A stretch of DNA of 64,000 nucleotides from Boswellia sacra (taxonomy: Eukaryota > Streptophyta > Magnoliopsida > Sapindales > Burseraceae), in the NCBI GenBank assembly GCA_013180625.2, contig SNVD02004565.1:1674001-1738000 (forward strand). The letters run 5' to 3'. Positions 1 to 17,119 of the stretch are shown in pieces. Below the pieces are notes generated by a model. That model was not told where the DNA came from. It made no database searches and was given only the letters and a program-made list of their open reading frames with translations. How positions within the stretch are numbered: position 1 is the stretch's first letter; each line of letters starts with the position of its first letter. A program made the position numbers and the translations under genes.

Positions 1-395
1 TTGAATAAAAAAATGATTTTCACATTTTTATTTGGTTTAGTTACATTCATCTTAGATGAAATGTGTATGTGGTTTAATAGATAAAAATGAATTTACATTG
101 ATTGGAATATGAAGCATGCATGAAGTGGGAGTGTCCTCATGATTTCATTTCTATCTTTTTCTTAAAAAAAGAAAAAAGAAAAAAAAATCCCTCCATTTCC
201 TGAGAATGAAAATCTAATAAATATTGAATGCAACCCAAAAAAAAAAAGTAAATTAAAAAAAAACACTAATAGTAATTACTACAGTTTGGTCTTCTTCTAA
301 AGTCTCAACTCCCTTTTTATTGCCGAGTCCACTGCAATTTGCACCGTCTCAAGACTTGATTCTCCTCATCTCTCTCTACAAACAGTTGTTGATTT

Positions 396-2587
396 ATGGC
401 TAAAGCTAGTGGACTCTCCCTTGATTCAGATCCTATCGCAGGCACTTTCTTTCTTCATCACCGCCCAACTGTACTCAATTCCTTTCCTGAAGATCATCAC
501 AATATCATCAACAACAACACTAGCTGTAAACTCACTACTGTAATGGATGCCAAGAGGTCCAGCTCTCCCACTCCTCCTCCCACTATTCAGTTCCCAGTCT
601 GCCTTGACTCTTCCCAACACTCTCATGATTATCATAAACGGACGGTCATTGATGAGATGGACTTTTTTGCCGACAAGAAACATGATACCAACAACATCTC
701 CACCACCACCACCGCCAACACTCTTATTGATTACGATAAAGATCATATTCGTTCTAATGAACCCACCGGATTGGAGCTCAACGTTAACGTAAGTTACCCA
801 TCAAATCTTTCAGCTTTTTCATTCTTATTTTATCAAACGTTTATTTGTTTATAATTAATTGATTTGTTTTTCTTTTTCATTAGACTGGTTTGAATCTTCT
901 CACAAGTAGTGATCAGTCCATGGTGGATGATGGGATATCGACTAACATGGAAGACAAAAGAGCTAAAAGCGAGGTGAGAATTATACGAAACTTTGTCTAT
1001 ATATATTTTATTGGTTTAATTGTTTGCCTCGATATAAAAAGATTCCTGTTTTATTGCTTTGTTTCAGTACGCTGTTATTCAAGCTGAGCTTGAACGAGTG
1101 AACGCTGAGAATCAACGCTTAAGAGACATGCTAAACCAGGTTACAAGCAATTACAATATTCTACAGATGCATTTGATAACACTCACCCACCAACAACAAG
1201 ATCAAAAAACTGAAAATAATGAAGAACATGTAGAGGAAAAGAAAAAAAACGGAGGACTTATAGTGCCAAGACAGTTTATAGATCTTGGTTTGGCTGCTCC
1301 TAATACAGCTGATACTGATGAGCCTTCGCTTTCTTCGTCAGAAGGAAGGAGTCGTGATCATGGAGGGTCACCAGTGAATGAAGAAAGTAAAGAAGTAGTT
1401 AGGAGAGAGGATAGTCCAGATCAAGGTTATGGAAGTAACAAGGTTCCTAAATTTAATCCTTCCGCCAAAAATAATGTTGATCAAACGGAGGCCACGATGA
1501 GGAAGGCACGAGTATCGGTTAGAGCCAGATCAGAGGCGCCCATGGTAGGTCAATTATTTGGATTGGTTTGATTCGGATTAGGTGATTAGATAACTAAATT
1601 GATTTTTTTATTTATTAGTTGAGGTAGATGAAGGTTTGAATTTGTTTGGTTTGTTTTTAGATCAATGATGGATGTCAATGGAGAAAATACGGACAGAAGA
1701 TGGCTAAGGGAAATCCATGTCCTCGAGCATACTATAGATGCACCATGGCTGCTGGTTGTCCAGTTAGAAAACAAGTATGTTTTTGGGATTTAAAGGTGTT
1801 TGATATTAATCACTTGTGTTTGTTTCATGACATTAATAAATTTTATTAATTTAAAAAGGTACAAAGATGTGCTGACGATCGGACAATTTTGATCACAACA
1901 TATGAAGGCAACCACAACCATCCTTTGCCACCAGCTGCAATGGCAATGGCATCAACTACATCATCGGCAGCACGATTGCTGCTATCGGGTTCGATGTCGA
2001 GTGCTGACGGACTGATGAACCCAAATTTTCTCGCAAGAACTCTGCTTCCATGTTCCTCTAGCATGGCCACCATATCAGCATCAGCTCCATTCCCCACTGT
2101 TACGTTGGACCTAACACAAACCCCTAACCCTTTACAACTCCAAAGGTCACAAAACCAATTTCAGGTCCCGTTTCCAAACCCAACTCACAATTTGGCCAAT
2201 GCCCCAGCTGCCTCATTGCTGCCACAAATATTTGGGCAGGCACTTTACAACCAATCAAAGTTTTCTGGCCTACAAATGTCTCAAGATATGGACCATTCTC
2301 AATTGGGTAGTCATCAATCGCAAGTGGAAGTACCAGCGGTGCAACAAGGGCTGTCTAACTCATCGTTTGCTGACACTGTAAGTGCAGCCACTGCTGCCAT
2401 CGCAGCTGATCCAAACTTCACTGCTGCTGTAGCGGCAGCAATCACATCTATCATTAATAGTGGTGCGGCCCCAAACAACACTAGCAACAATAATAGCCAC
2501 CTGCCAACACCCACCACGAATAGCAATGGCAATTTTGCTACTAGCAACAGCAATAGCAATAGCAAGTTCTCTAGTGAATTGAATTGA
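396..2587 (+). CDS. WRKY6: Group IIb WRKY transcription factor (WRKY6/31/42 clade)
   Basis: Five exons, 396-788, 884-973, 1068-1544, 1661-1774 and 1859-2587, all with GT-AG borders, join in frame to 600 residues. Exon 3 opens with a heptad-like leucine zipper (residues about 162-200). The DNA-binding domain has an intact WRKYGQK (327-333) and a C-x5-C-x23-H-x-H zinc finger (C347, C353, H377, H379). The last intron splits the finger just before VQRC, the V-type position known only in groups IIa and IIb. After the finger come the [19 protein letters not shown] stretch typical of the WRKY6/31/42 clade, an Ala-rich segment and an Asn/Ser-rich tail. Family role: nuclear W-box binding in defence, senescence and phosphate responses. 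The start at 396 gives the clade-typical [10 protein letters not shown]-terminus. Naming WRKY6 rather than 31 or 42 rests on the neighbouring genes. Confidence 0.95.
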
Positions 2588-4104
2588 AGTTAGTTCAAGA
2601 ATCTTCATGAATTAATTTTCTTTTTACATTTCATAATTTTTTTTCGTTTCCTTGTTTTGGAAGAAACATAAGTTATACATGTTCAAGTTCTTTCCTTTTT
2701 TTTTTAAATAGATTAAATATAGGTTTCTTATTCTTGCTTTCTCTGAATAATTCCAAATTGTAAGTCAATACAAAGTCCCAAAAAAAACAAAGAAAAAAAA
2801 AGAAAAAAGGGGAGTTTATACTATATTATGTCCATGATTTTAAAAATCAGAAGAAAGTTGTGTTACAATTTCTTTTCTTTTTGTTTTGTGAATAATGTTG
2901 TTTGTATCTTTCTCGAGATGAGGCCAACCCCAGCACCGAAAGAAAGGAACAAAGGAAAAGATAATATAGTGAACATCAACTTAATTAATTTATTGGAGTT
3001 ACGTATATGATATGCCAAAAGAAAGGAGATCATCTTCAGATTCATATCCCTTGAGACATTGAGCAGTCAGGAAACCCGTCTAAGATTGGGATTTGTTTGA
3101 CACGTAATGAAGGAGAGATAGCAGAGAATAGAGTCATGTTAATTGTCATAATTCTTCTTGTCCTTTTTGTTATTTTAGCTCTCTTTGATATCACCAAAAG
3201 ATTAAAAGTACCAGAAGTGTCTTACGACTTGCAATTAGGTCCTTTCATCTTCAAACCTTTAAAGCAAAATATATAGTCTATTTGGATCGTATTCCATTGA
3301 CGCATCTCTTGCTAACTTAAGCTCCACGTTGAGCATAATTTTGAAGCTAAAATTGGAGTGGGGTAGGGGCTACATTGCCTTTACATTAGTTTTTTTTCTC
3401 CTTCTTGCTTTTGACTTTAATTCTGGGTTCAACATATTCTCTACTCTTTAAGTACGAAAGCTTGTTTAAAGAGACATATAGAGTGCAAATTGATCTCGAA
3501 AAGGAAATTTTTCACGAATTGACTTGTATATTTAAAATCTTGTTAGGCGAGGAAATAAATTGCAAAATGTATGAGTGAGTGTGTGAGGCGCGTTTGTATA
3601 AAAATAAGGCGGAAAGTAGTCCAACAAATCAGCGGAGGAACTTGGTTAATGGTTAGGCGCAGTCTTGCAGGGCGTAGCCAAGCCGCCAGCATCATCATCA
3701 TGGTCACCCCAGTGACCACAAGTCCTCTTCTTATTTAATTGTGCAATCCTTTTCCGACCTACCACTATCGTCTGAGCCGTGTTCCACTTCCACACGAGGT
3801 TCCCAAAACCTACTTTAATATTATTCTTCATCATCTTTGATCCACTATTACAATACCTAACCTGGTTGTCAGGAATTTAATCTGATTAATTATTGGATGT
3901 CTATTAACATAAATGTTAATTTCACTACTATTATGTAGTATTCCTACTTTTCCTTCGTATTATTAGTTGAGAAGTGGGTTTACAAATATCTTTCGTTTCT
4001 ATTCTTATCTTTTTACGAGTCATCAAAGACACTTTTATTAATAAATTTTCTCAAACCATTTGATATTAAAGGTAAAAATGGCTTATGAAATAGAATAATA
4101 CTGG

Positions 4105-4285
4105 ACTTACAACTTATTTACAACCAAAATTTTATACAATTTGAGTTGGTAAGATATTATTGGATAAGTAATTACCATGTCATTCAATTTAACATTCTTC
4201 ATTTATTTTTATTTTTTACCCATCCAATGATAGCTTGCCAACTCAGATTATACAAAAAAATGATTGTAGATCAATTGTAGGTATA
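4105..4285. mobile_element. Small foldback MITE
   Basis: The two halves are inverted copies of each other. The left arm (about 4108-4172) runs through TTTGAGTTGGTAAGATATTA, and the right arm (about 4217-4285) carries its imperfect complement through CCATCCAATGATAGCTTGCC. The arms are about 65 bases with a short AT-rich centre. No clear target-site duplication was found, so the family is not assigned. Some arm sequence (TATAATTTGAGTTG) recurs near 23655. Confidence 0.55.
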
Positions 4286-4639
4286 ATATTATCCTATAAA
4301 ATATATTTACAGGAGGTGTTAAATCAATTGTTCATAGTTTTATCTTTTTTAATTAGTAATCCAATGGAATCCTCTTGATACTTTGATGACTTTTTGAAAA
4401 GACGAGGAAAAAAATTATGAGTTTTTAGAATTTGGTTTTCACTTGATATCAAAACAAAATACAAAGGTGTTTAGTGAAATTAATCCATTTACAAAATGAA
4501 CTGTTTAAATAAGGAAAAAGAAAAAGAAAATAGAAGTTATAACCAAAATAGATTGAAATTAATGAATCTAAAAATTAATATACATACGCGCGCGCACACA
4601 CTAAAATTAAAAAAAAAAAAAAAGGTAACATCTTAGCTT

Positions 4640-4910
4640 GCATGTGGTATTTCATGGTCCCCATAAACCTTTGAAAGGTATCTCCCAAACAGTTTCAAGT
4701 GTTGAGCCTTCACGTATGCGTGAGACCTAAGACCCGAACCCATTGTCGAATATTGTCCTTTTAGGAATCAAGGGAAGGGGTCTGTACTTGATCAGGCTTA
4801 TATATTCATATATGGCATATGGTACTTTGTCGTCTTCATAAACCTTTGAGAGGTGACTCACATACGTGCCCGACGCTTAGTACCCTAGCCCACTATCAGA
4901 TATTTTTTTG
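4640..4910. repeat. Degenerate direct repeat, about 170-bp spacing
   Basis: Two related passages, 4640-4760 and 4812-4905, each contain CATAAACCTTTGAGAGGT-like text followed by a run ending near AACCCATTGTCGAATATTGT or CCCACTATCAGATATT. They look like diverged copies of one interspersed repeat. Nothing coding is visible. Confidence 0.35.
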
Positions 4911-6186
4911 TTTTGGACACACACTCCATTATGGTTTTGTTTTCGAGCTCTGCAACTTAAAAGACTTCCAACAACTTAAGAAGCTCTAGGATATTTAAGC
5001 TTTATTCACATATCATTTTCAAGTGACGTAGGGTTTTACAAAAAAATTCATAATTTATATAATAATTCAATCTCAATAATGAAAAGATGATGAAACCGAT
5101 GTTTAAACCAATTTGTAGGCATTAATTAACTTGATAATGAAGTGATGAAAGTTGTTAAATAATGTTAAAATTACGGATCATAAATTCAAGGGATATGGTA
5201 TAAATATGAACTGTACTTGAGATTGCACAAAATAGATAATAGATGTTATGGGACCAACGAGGCAGACTCCGAAGTGTTGGTGAGCTGTTTGCGCTTTCAA
5301 CTGAACATGCTTGGCTTTGTATTTTGCACATATATCAGCGTCAGCCACTCCCACTTGCTTCTTTCTTTCTTTATCATCCCCTATATAGAATTCCAAAATT
5401 TAGAGGAAATAACAAGTTGGAAAGATTATTCAATTTTAGTAGCTTCAGTATTTTCTGTGATTTATCTAATTAAGTTCAATGTTAAAAAAAAAAATCCTTT
5501 CAAATAAGTTTAAAAAGGGGTCAAAAGTATGTTTTTAACGAGTCATGATTATGAACAACTCGCTTGCCAAATTTTGACAAGTTGATCGTTAGCTCATGTG
5601 AAAATGGATTATCAAATGATTTGATCTTGTAAACACTCATCAACGAATTAGGGTTTGGCTATGATGTAAATGAACTCCGTTTAAGAAGCCTAACAGCTAA
5701 TGGGCTTTGAAATTTTTTTCAGAGTTATAATGGATTTTATACCGGACCCAACTTCTTTAAATCAATAAAGGCCCAGTACCCTTTTTTTCATCAGTAATCC
5801 CCAGCCCAAAAACAAATCCAGGTCGTGTCGAATTCAACTTTCAAACTTCGAAGTCTCCATCACTCCACGTCGAAGGTGGACTGGTAGCTGAGCTGATAAG
5901 ACTGGTAGCGATACTCACTAATCCTCGCTTAGTGCCAGCATGTCGTAACCTCATAAAGCCACGTCATAACAAGCCTGGTCCACAAAAAACCGCGAAACTC
6001 ATCACCGTTCGATAGAAAACTCAAACATTAATGAACGGTCGAAACACTAGAGAACGCTTACTCATCCAACACACAACACGACCTTCTCTTCTCTTTACCA
6101 TCCCTTTGTCCTCTGCCTGTACTTCCTCGGTTCCGTCAATCCATTCTCCTTGCCTTGTCTGCTCCTTCCATCGATAGTATTCTCAG

Positions 6187-11955
<5,769 letters not shown>

Positions 11956-14900
11956 ACGAAATCGATACCTACTTCTCCAAAAGCCCCTTCCGTATCCATG
12001 TATGTAATATATGTAGACATGATGGTGTGTGCTTCTAGGATATGCAGCTGGTTGAACTCGTTTGTGAACTTATATTTGTGAATATGAATGTATAACTTCA
12101 CGCATGAAATAGTTGTTGCCTCATTATTAACATAAATTAATGTATTCCTTGTCGCATGATTTGTACGCTATCTCAAAATAATGTTACTTGGCTTCCATTC
12201 AATAGGAAGGTCCGAATTCAACATAAATTATCTTTTTTCTTTCTCGACGTTTTGACATAATCAAATCAGCTTACTTATAATTACCACTGGATAAAATTCA
12301 TCAAGTTTCAAATTCAAAGATGCTAGCAATATTAAATAGAGTTGTTACGTTTTAGTATGAAAAGATGAAAAAGAGGAGGAGCTGGACTAATATTAATTTG
12401 AATTTTTGGGATGATTTTAGACTTTAAATTGAATGAAGACATATCGTTTACTCAACTTGTTTACTCTTTCAATGCAACCTCTTGGAAGTCCATTTTGAGA
12501 ACATTAACTTTGAGCCCTACTTCTACCCAATTTCTAACTCCATTTTGGCTATCTGACGTCGGTGTGGTGTATTTATCGCGGTTTCCTTGAAATTCAATTC
12601 TTACATTTTTTCACGTAATATGACAGCTGAGTTGACAGGTTAAAAGCTCATTTACGTTACATTTAAAGGTTCGTTATTCATTTCATGAAAAAATGTTATG
12701 ATAGCCCCACTCGTTAACTTGTACTTCCTAACTTAACAACTTAAGTTGATATAATAATTTAGAAAAAAGAAATAAAGAGACCTGAGAGCAATATTTGCAT
12801 TCATTATGAGAAAATACTAGCAAAATTTGAAGAATTCATCACACATTTTGATTCCTTGGCATTTGGAAAATATGCAAGAAAATATAAGAAATAACTAATT
12901 TTTGGAGGGTTTTTTTAGAATATTAATTTCAAAAAAAAAAAAATATATGCACTACCTATTTCTGTTTAAGATGTCAAATTAACCTCAAATTCTCTAAATA
13001 AATACATCATAGTCAAAGCTTAACTTAACACACATCTTATCACATACTCCATAGTTTGATACATATCTAATCGTATGTGATCATAAAATATTATACTAAA
13101 CAATTATTTGACATTATTAAAACTATCGAACAGATCAATTTTATAATTAAAGATCTTATTGTTAAGACAACACTTGGTTTTTCAAGGTATTAAAATAAGC
13201 TGTCATTTAGTTATTTATCAAAATAATTCCCAATTTTTCGATGATGATGTATAAAGCCGATGAGAATGACGATAAAGAAAGGTTTTGGTTGGTTAAAAAT
13301 TCTAGAAGCGTTCAAAGAGAAAAGGGAGGAAATCGACAAACACGTGTATAAGCAATAATTGAAAAGGAGGGGGATTTGCCCATGTATGGTGCAGGTAACG
13401 GAACGTCAAAGCAAGCATAAAACACCTTCCCATTAAAACGCCGGCTAACAACCTTATCATTGCACTTCATTTCCAACCTCACCCTCACCCACACCCACAC
13501 CCTCAACCGCAACCATCACTCGTTTCATTTCCGCACCAAAACAATCAAAACGTTTCAAACTTCCTTTGCGACTTTATAGTAGAATAGAATAGGATATAGT
13601 AGAGTAGCTCCAACAAGGTTTCTACGTTTGGACCACCACCCACTATTTGCATGCCATAAAGTGGGCTGCCAAAATGCCCTTTTATGTTTATACCTTTACA
13701 AAAAAAATCCTTGAGTGACTATTTTATGTTCATTTTTACTGAGATTTTTAAATTCTATCATTGATTAAATTTGCCCCTCCTGAATTGAAATTCCAACTAC
13801 GTCCCTACGCATGCTAAATAGTAATGGGAAAAGAAAATAGCATTAAAAAACGAAGACTTAGCAACCTATTTGTCAATATTTTCCACATGTCTTAAAGAAA
13901 AATAATAATATATAAGAAAAATGAATATTATATTAATGGTAATCTTATAAGAAGAATTATGAGAAAAAAAATAAGAAAAATGAATGAAATTATGATAAAT
14001 GTGATGTATGTTAATGATATTTTATTATTAGTAATTAAGAAGGGGGAGACTGAGAAGCTTTTCTCACTTGCATTAAAAGCATGTAAACGTTACCATTCCC
14101 ATAACCACACAAGGCCGAAATGCACACCTGGTTCCACGTAGAAAACGTGCTCACTCTTTAAATCGGTTTGAGAGTACACGTGCTATCTCATGTGGACCTT
14201 CCCCACTTTATTCTTCTCATAAATACGCAAAGGCTTACATAAATAAACATAAAATTTCAAATAAAGAATAATAAACACGTGAGTTGCGTGTGAGTAAAGC
14301 CTGTGCTTAATCTCACTCTCAAAAAATCCCTCAATTCTCAAATCAAGATATCTTGTATTATAAGCCACGCATCAGATGGAAACAAAATCTAGTACAATTT
14401 ACAAACCAGAAAGGCTATTTGGTCCACCCACGACGCAACTAACTCTCTAACTATAATACCGATTACTAATTAATTGAATAAAAATTAATCATAATTAATA
14501 AGCAGATAAGATGAGATTGAGATGCTAATTATTAAATATAATAATATAGTTCATTTATATGTGGGCTAGGGTTGTTGTCCCTGCTTTGCTGCCCTACTTG
14601 TAGCTTTTACTCTTTTAACAACTAAACCTCACCTGCAGCTTGCCTTAGTTACAACTTCTTTAACTCCTTTTCTTTTCATTTGCTGTGATTGTTTGTTGAT
14701 TTTGATTCCTCTCTTTAAATTCTCCTTTACACCAACTCTCATTTTCCTCTTTTTCGCCTTCTTTATATACACGTAGAGATGTCAGAAAATGTCTTTTCTT
14801 TTATGAAGGACCATTTAAAAGGTCCTTGTGTGCGTATATATGTCTTGGATTTGTGTCCCTGCGAGGTATTGTCCACTTTGGATCGAAGTTCATACAGTTT

Positions 14901-15350
14901 TATCCTAAATAAGACTCTCATTGAAAAAAAAGAGTTGTCCCTCCTTTTATAAATTATAAGTCAATCTACTACACAAGAGATGTGAAATAAAATCTTCATT
15001 TCTCATTTAGACTCAACGTTAACAGTGTTTTATTGTTATAATTGTTTTTGTTGTTTGACTGGTCAAATACTAATGTTCGATCTTTTTTGGTAACTTAAGT
15101 TTATTAGTGAAATGGTTACTTAATATTAAAGTTAAAAAGGTTTCGATTGATAACTTATTGAATAAGTTGTTCTCTATTTTTTGTCCTTGCATTATTTTCG
15201 ACTCGATAACTTTATATATTATATGAAATGGCATATTAAAATCAAATATCGAGTTCGAGTCTCGATTGATAACTTATTGAATAAGTTGTTATTTAACAAT
15301 TGTCAACATATGAAAAAAAAATTCAAGTTATATATGATTATTTTAGTAAA
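11956..15350. other. Intergenic region, AT-rich
   Basis: It starts with the protease 3' UTR. No open frame with domain or codon support was found. CACGTG or ACGTG elements cluster at about 14136-14290 without a recognised gene beside them. A 29-base direct repeat lies at 15142-15170 and 15262-15290, just before a MULE-type element. Confidence 0.65.
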
Positions 15351-15360
15351 ATTGCTTTTT

Positions 15361-15761
15361 GGGATAACTCTAATTTGCCCCCTGAGGTTAGGCTTAAAAA
15401 AAATTGAGTACCTCAGTTTTCTGAAATCTAAGATTGCCTCCTGAGGTTACTGTATCACCGTTAGATTTAACGGGAAATGTATTAAACCGTTAGATTTAAC
15501 GGAAAATGTATTAAATAATAACTTAATACTAATATTAGATTTAATAAAAAATATATTAAATAATAATTTAACGCTAATAAATAGTAAAATAGACTATAAT
15601 ACACTTTTCTAAATGGTTTGTAAAGCGTTAAGTTACTATTTAATACATTTTTCGTTAAATCTAACGGTGCTACAGTAACCTCAGGAGGTAAATTTAGGTT
15701 TCAGAAAACTGAGGTCCTCAATTTCTTTTCAACTAACTTCAGGGGTAAATTAAAATTACCC
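15361..15761. mobile_element. MULE-type MITE with exact 10-bp target duplication
   Basis: A 401-bp element is bounded by ATTGCTTTTT at both 15351-15360 and 15762-15771. Its termini, GGGATAACTCTAATTT and the complement of AAATTAAAATTACCC, open inverted repeats of roughly 110 bases. Both arms include CTCAGTTTTCTGAAA-like and CCTCCTGAGGTTACTGTA-like text. A 9-10-bp duplication plus long terminal inverted repeats is the hallmark of Mutator-like elements. The AT-rich centre (15480-15660) has no coding capacity, so it is non-autonomous. Confidence 0.85.
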
Positions 15762-15771
15762 ATTGCTTTTT

Positions 15772-16830
15772 CCCACCAATTTCAATATTAGAGCAATTTT
15801 GGATTGTTTAAATTGTACTTTATTGTATATAGGAAATGATTATTTATCTTTTATTTGCCAGGTGTTTAGTTGTAAGTGGTTCAATATGGTAACTTTATAT
15901 AGAGGATTGGAAAAGCGATTGAGAGGTTCTATGACTGCTTATGTTGAGTACTTACGTCCAAGAATTATAATGATTGCTTAGCTTGGAGTACACAATTCAT
16001 TCAATTAATTAATTAAGATATAATTACTGTTTGAAATATTGCCCACAATTCCCCAAAGACCCCAACTCGAGGCTTTCTAGAAAGAATTGACATAGTGGAC
16101 GGATACCATAAGATATCCTTAGAATTATTCTTAAGATTATAAAAATTTGACACATACTTGCACATTTCAGCACGAAATTAGAACTCTAATTTAATTAATT
16201 AACGAAGAAGGTGAATGTGAAATTACTTGTTTTAGAAGTAGGGGTTGATAAATACTATCATTTTATAAATAATTATGCACGTTGACAAAAAGTGAAATCA
16301 GAAATTTCCCTATATAAGTGTTCTAGAATCTATATATATAAATGAATAATTAAAGGTGCATGGTTTTGGATGGACGTTTGTGTTACAAATGTGAAAACAA
16401 ATCAAAACGTGAAAATATAGTAATATACTATTGTTCCCATTTGTTGTTTGACTTTTATTTTCCCAATTACAGAGACTCTGTACTTGTCTTCAGCGTCCCA
16501 AAAAGACTTCAATCTTGCAATTGATTTGATCCAATTCAACCCACTACCAGTCTACCGCAACAGAAATTATTCTAAAATTCAACCATTTTCTGGTGGTTCA
16601 ACCCACCCCAGACACACCATAGATATCCAAATTTCAGTTTTCAAAGTCTACCCATTCTCATACAAATACAAATACAAAATAAAGATCACAAAAAAAGAAG
16701 AACAAATCAATCCAAAAGTTTTGATTATCCATCCAATCTACCCATCCAACCTCCTCTCACCACTTGCCACCAAACCGAATCCTAGTTATATTTTTTCCAT
16801 TTCTACACTCTTTGTTAGGTTCTACCCCTC
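15772..16830. other. Upstream region of the MAPKKK gene
   Basis: No supported gene. An open frame spans 16448-16999, but it has no start context, no domain and is composed of promoter-like sequence, so it is not called. The region is AT-rich and grades into a C-rich proximal promoter. Confidence 0.55.
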
Positions 16831-16831
16831 A

Positions 16832-16837
16832 CACGTG
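16832..16837 (+). promoter_or_regulatory. G-box / ABRE-like core upstream of the MAPKKK gene
   Basis: CACGTG lies within ACACGTGTGC, about 200 bases before the TATA box of the downstream kinase gene. ACGTG-type elements bind bZIP factors of abscisic-acid signalling. The Arabidopsis relatives MAPKKK17 and MAPKKK18 are abscisic-acid induced, so a functional ABRE is plausible but untested. Confidence 0.5.
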
Positions 16838-17035
16838 TGCATTACCCTTTTGGCCATGTCATCACCGACTCCTAGTCCAAAGCTCTCAACCCCCAACCAA
16901 ATTTTGACACGTTTTGAACTCACGTTAAAGGAATTGTCAACTCAAACTCTCTCGAGACAATCCAAGAGAGCCAAGCCAAGTCACCCACCCAACCAATAAA
17001 ACTAACCTTTTAAAAAAATCCCAACTTCACATTTG

Positions 17036-17043
17036 TATATATA
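17036..17043 (+). promoter_or_regulatory. TATA box of the MAPKKK gene
   Basis: TATATATA sits 77 bases before the start codon at 17120. A transcription start about 30 bases downstream would give a leader of roughly 50 bases. No other TATA-like run is closer to the gene. Confidence 0.65.
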
Positions 17044-17119
17044 GATGCTCCTTGTAATAACAAACTTAATAGACAAACAAACTCTTTCAACTCTCTTGTT
17101 CATTTTCACAACTTACCAA

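Larger units (their letters stand above)
2588..6100. other. Intergenic region between WRKY and protease genes
   Basis: AT-rich, with no convincing coding sequence in any frame; the short open frames lack recognisable domains or codon structure. It contains a foldback element near 4105-4285 and a degenerate local repeat at 4640-4910. The last 300 bases (about 5820-6180) are less AT-rich and lead into the protease transcript, so they probably hold its promoter. Confidence 0.7.

Noticed and set aside
426..746. Minus-strand open frame across WRKY exon 1
   Set aside because: It is a shadow of the coding exon, with a poly-Gly run mirroring the ACC repeats. No domain.
3646..3834. 62-codon minus-strand frame
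   Set aside because: No homology I recognise, no codon pattern and no promoter; expected by chance in 3 kb of intergenic DNA.
14560..14790. Pyrimidine-rich stretch resembling a gene leader
   Set aside because: No open frame or splice structure follows it before the MULE element, so no gene can be supported.
16448..16999. 183-codon open frame upstream of the MAPKKK
   Set aside because: Low-complexity, promoter-located sequence without a domain; it ends before the TATA box of the kinase gene.
17045..17119. In-frame upstream ATG giving a longer kinase
   Set aside because: It sits two bases past the TATA box, so it would lie outside the transcript. MDWTRG is the conserved clade start.
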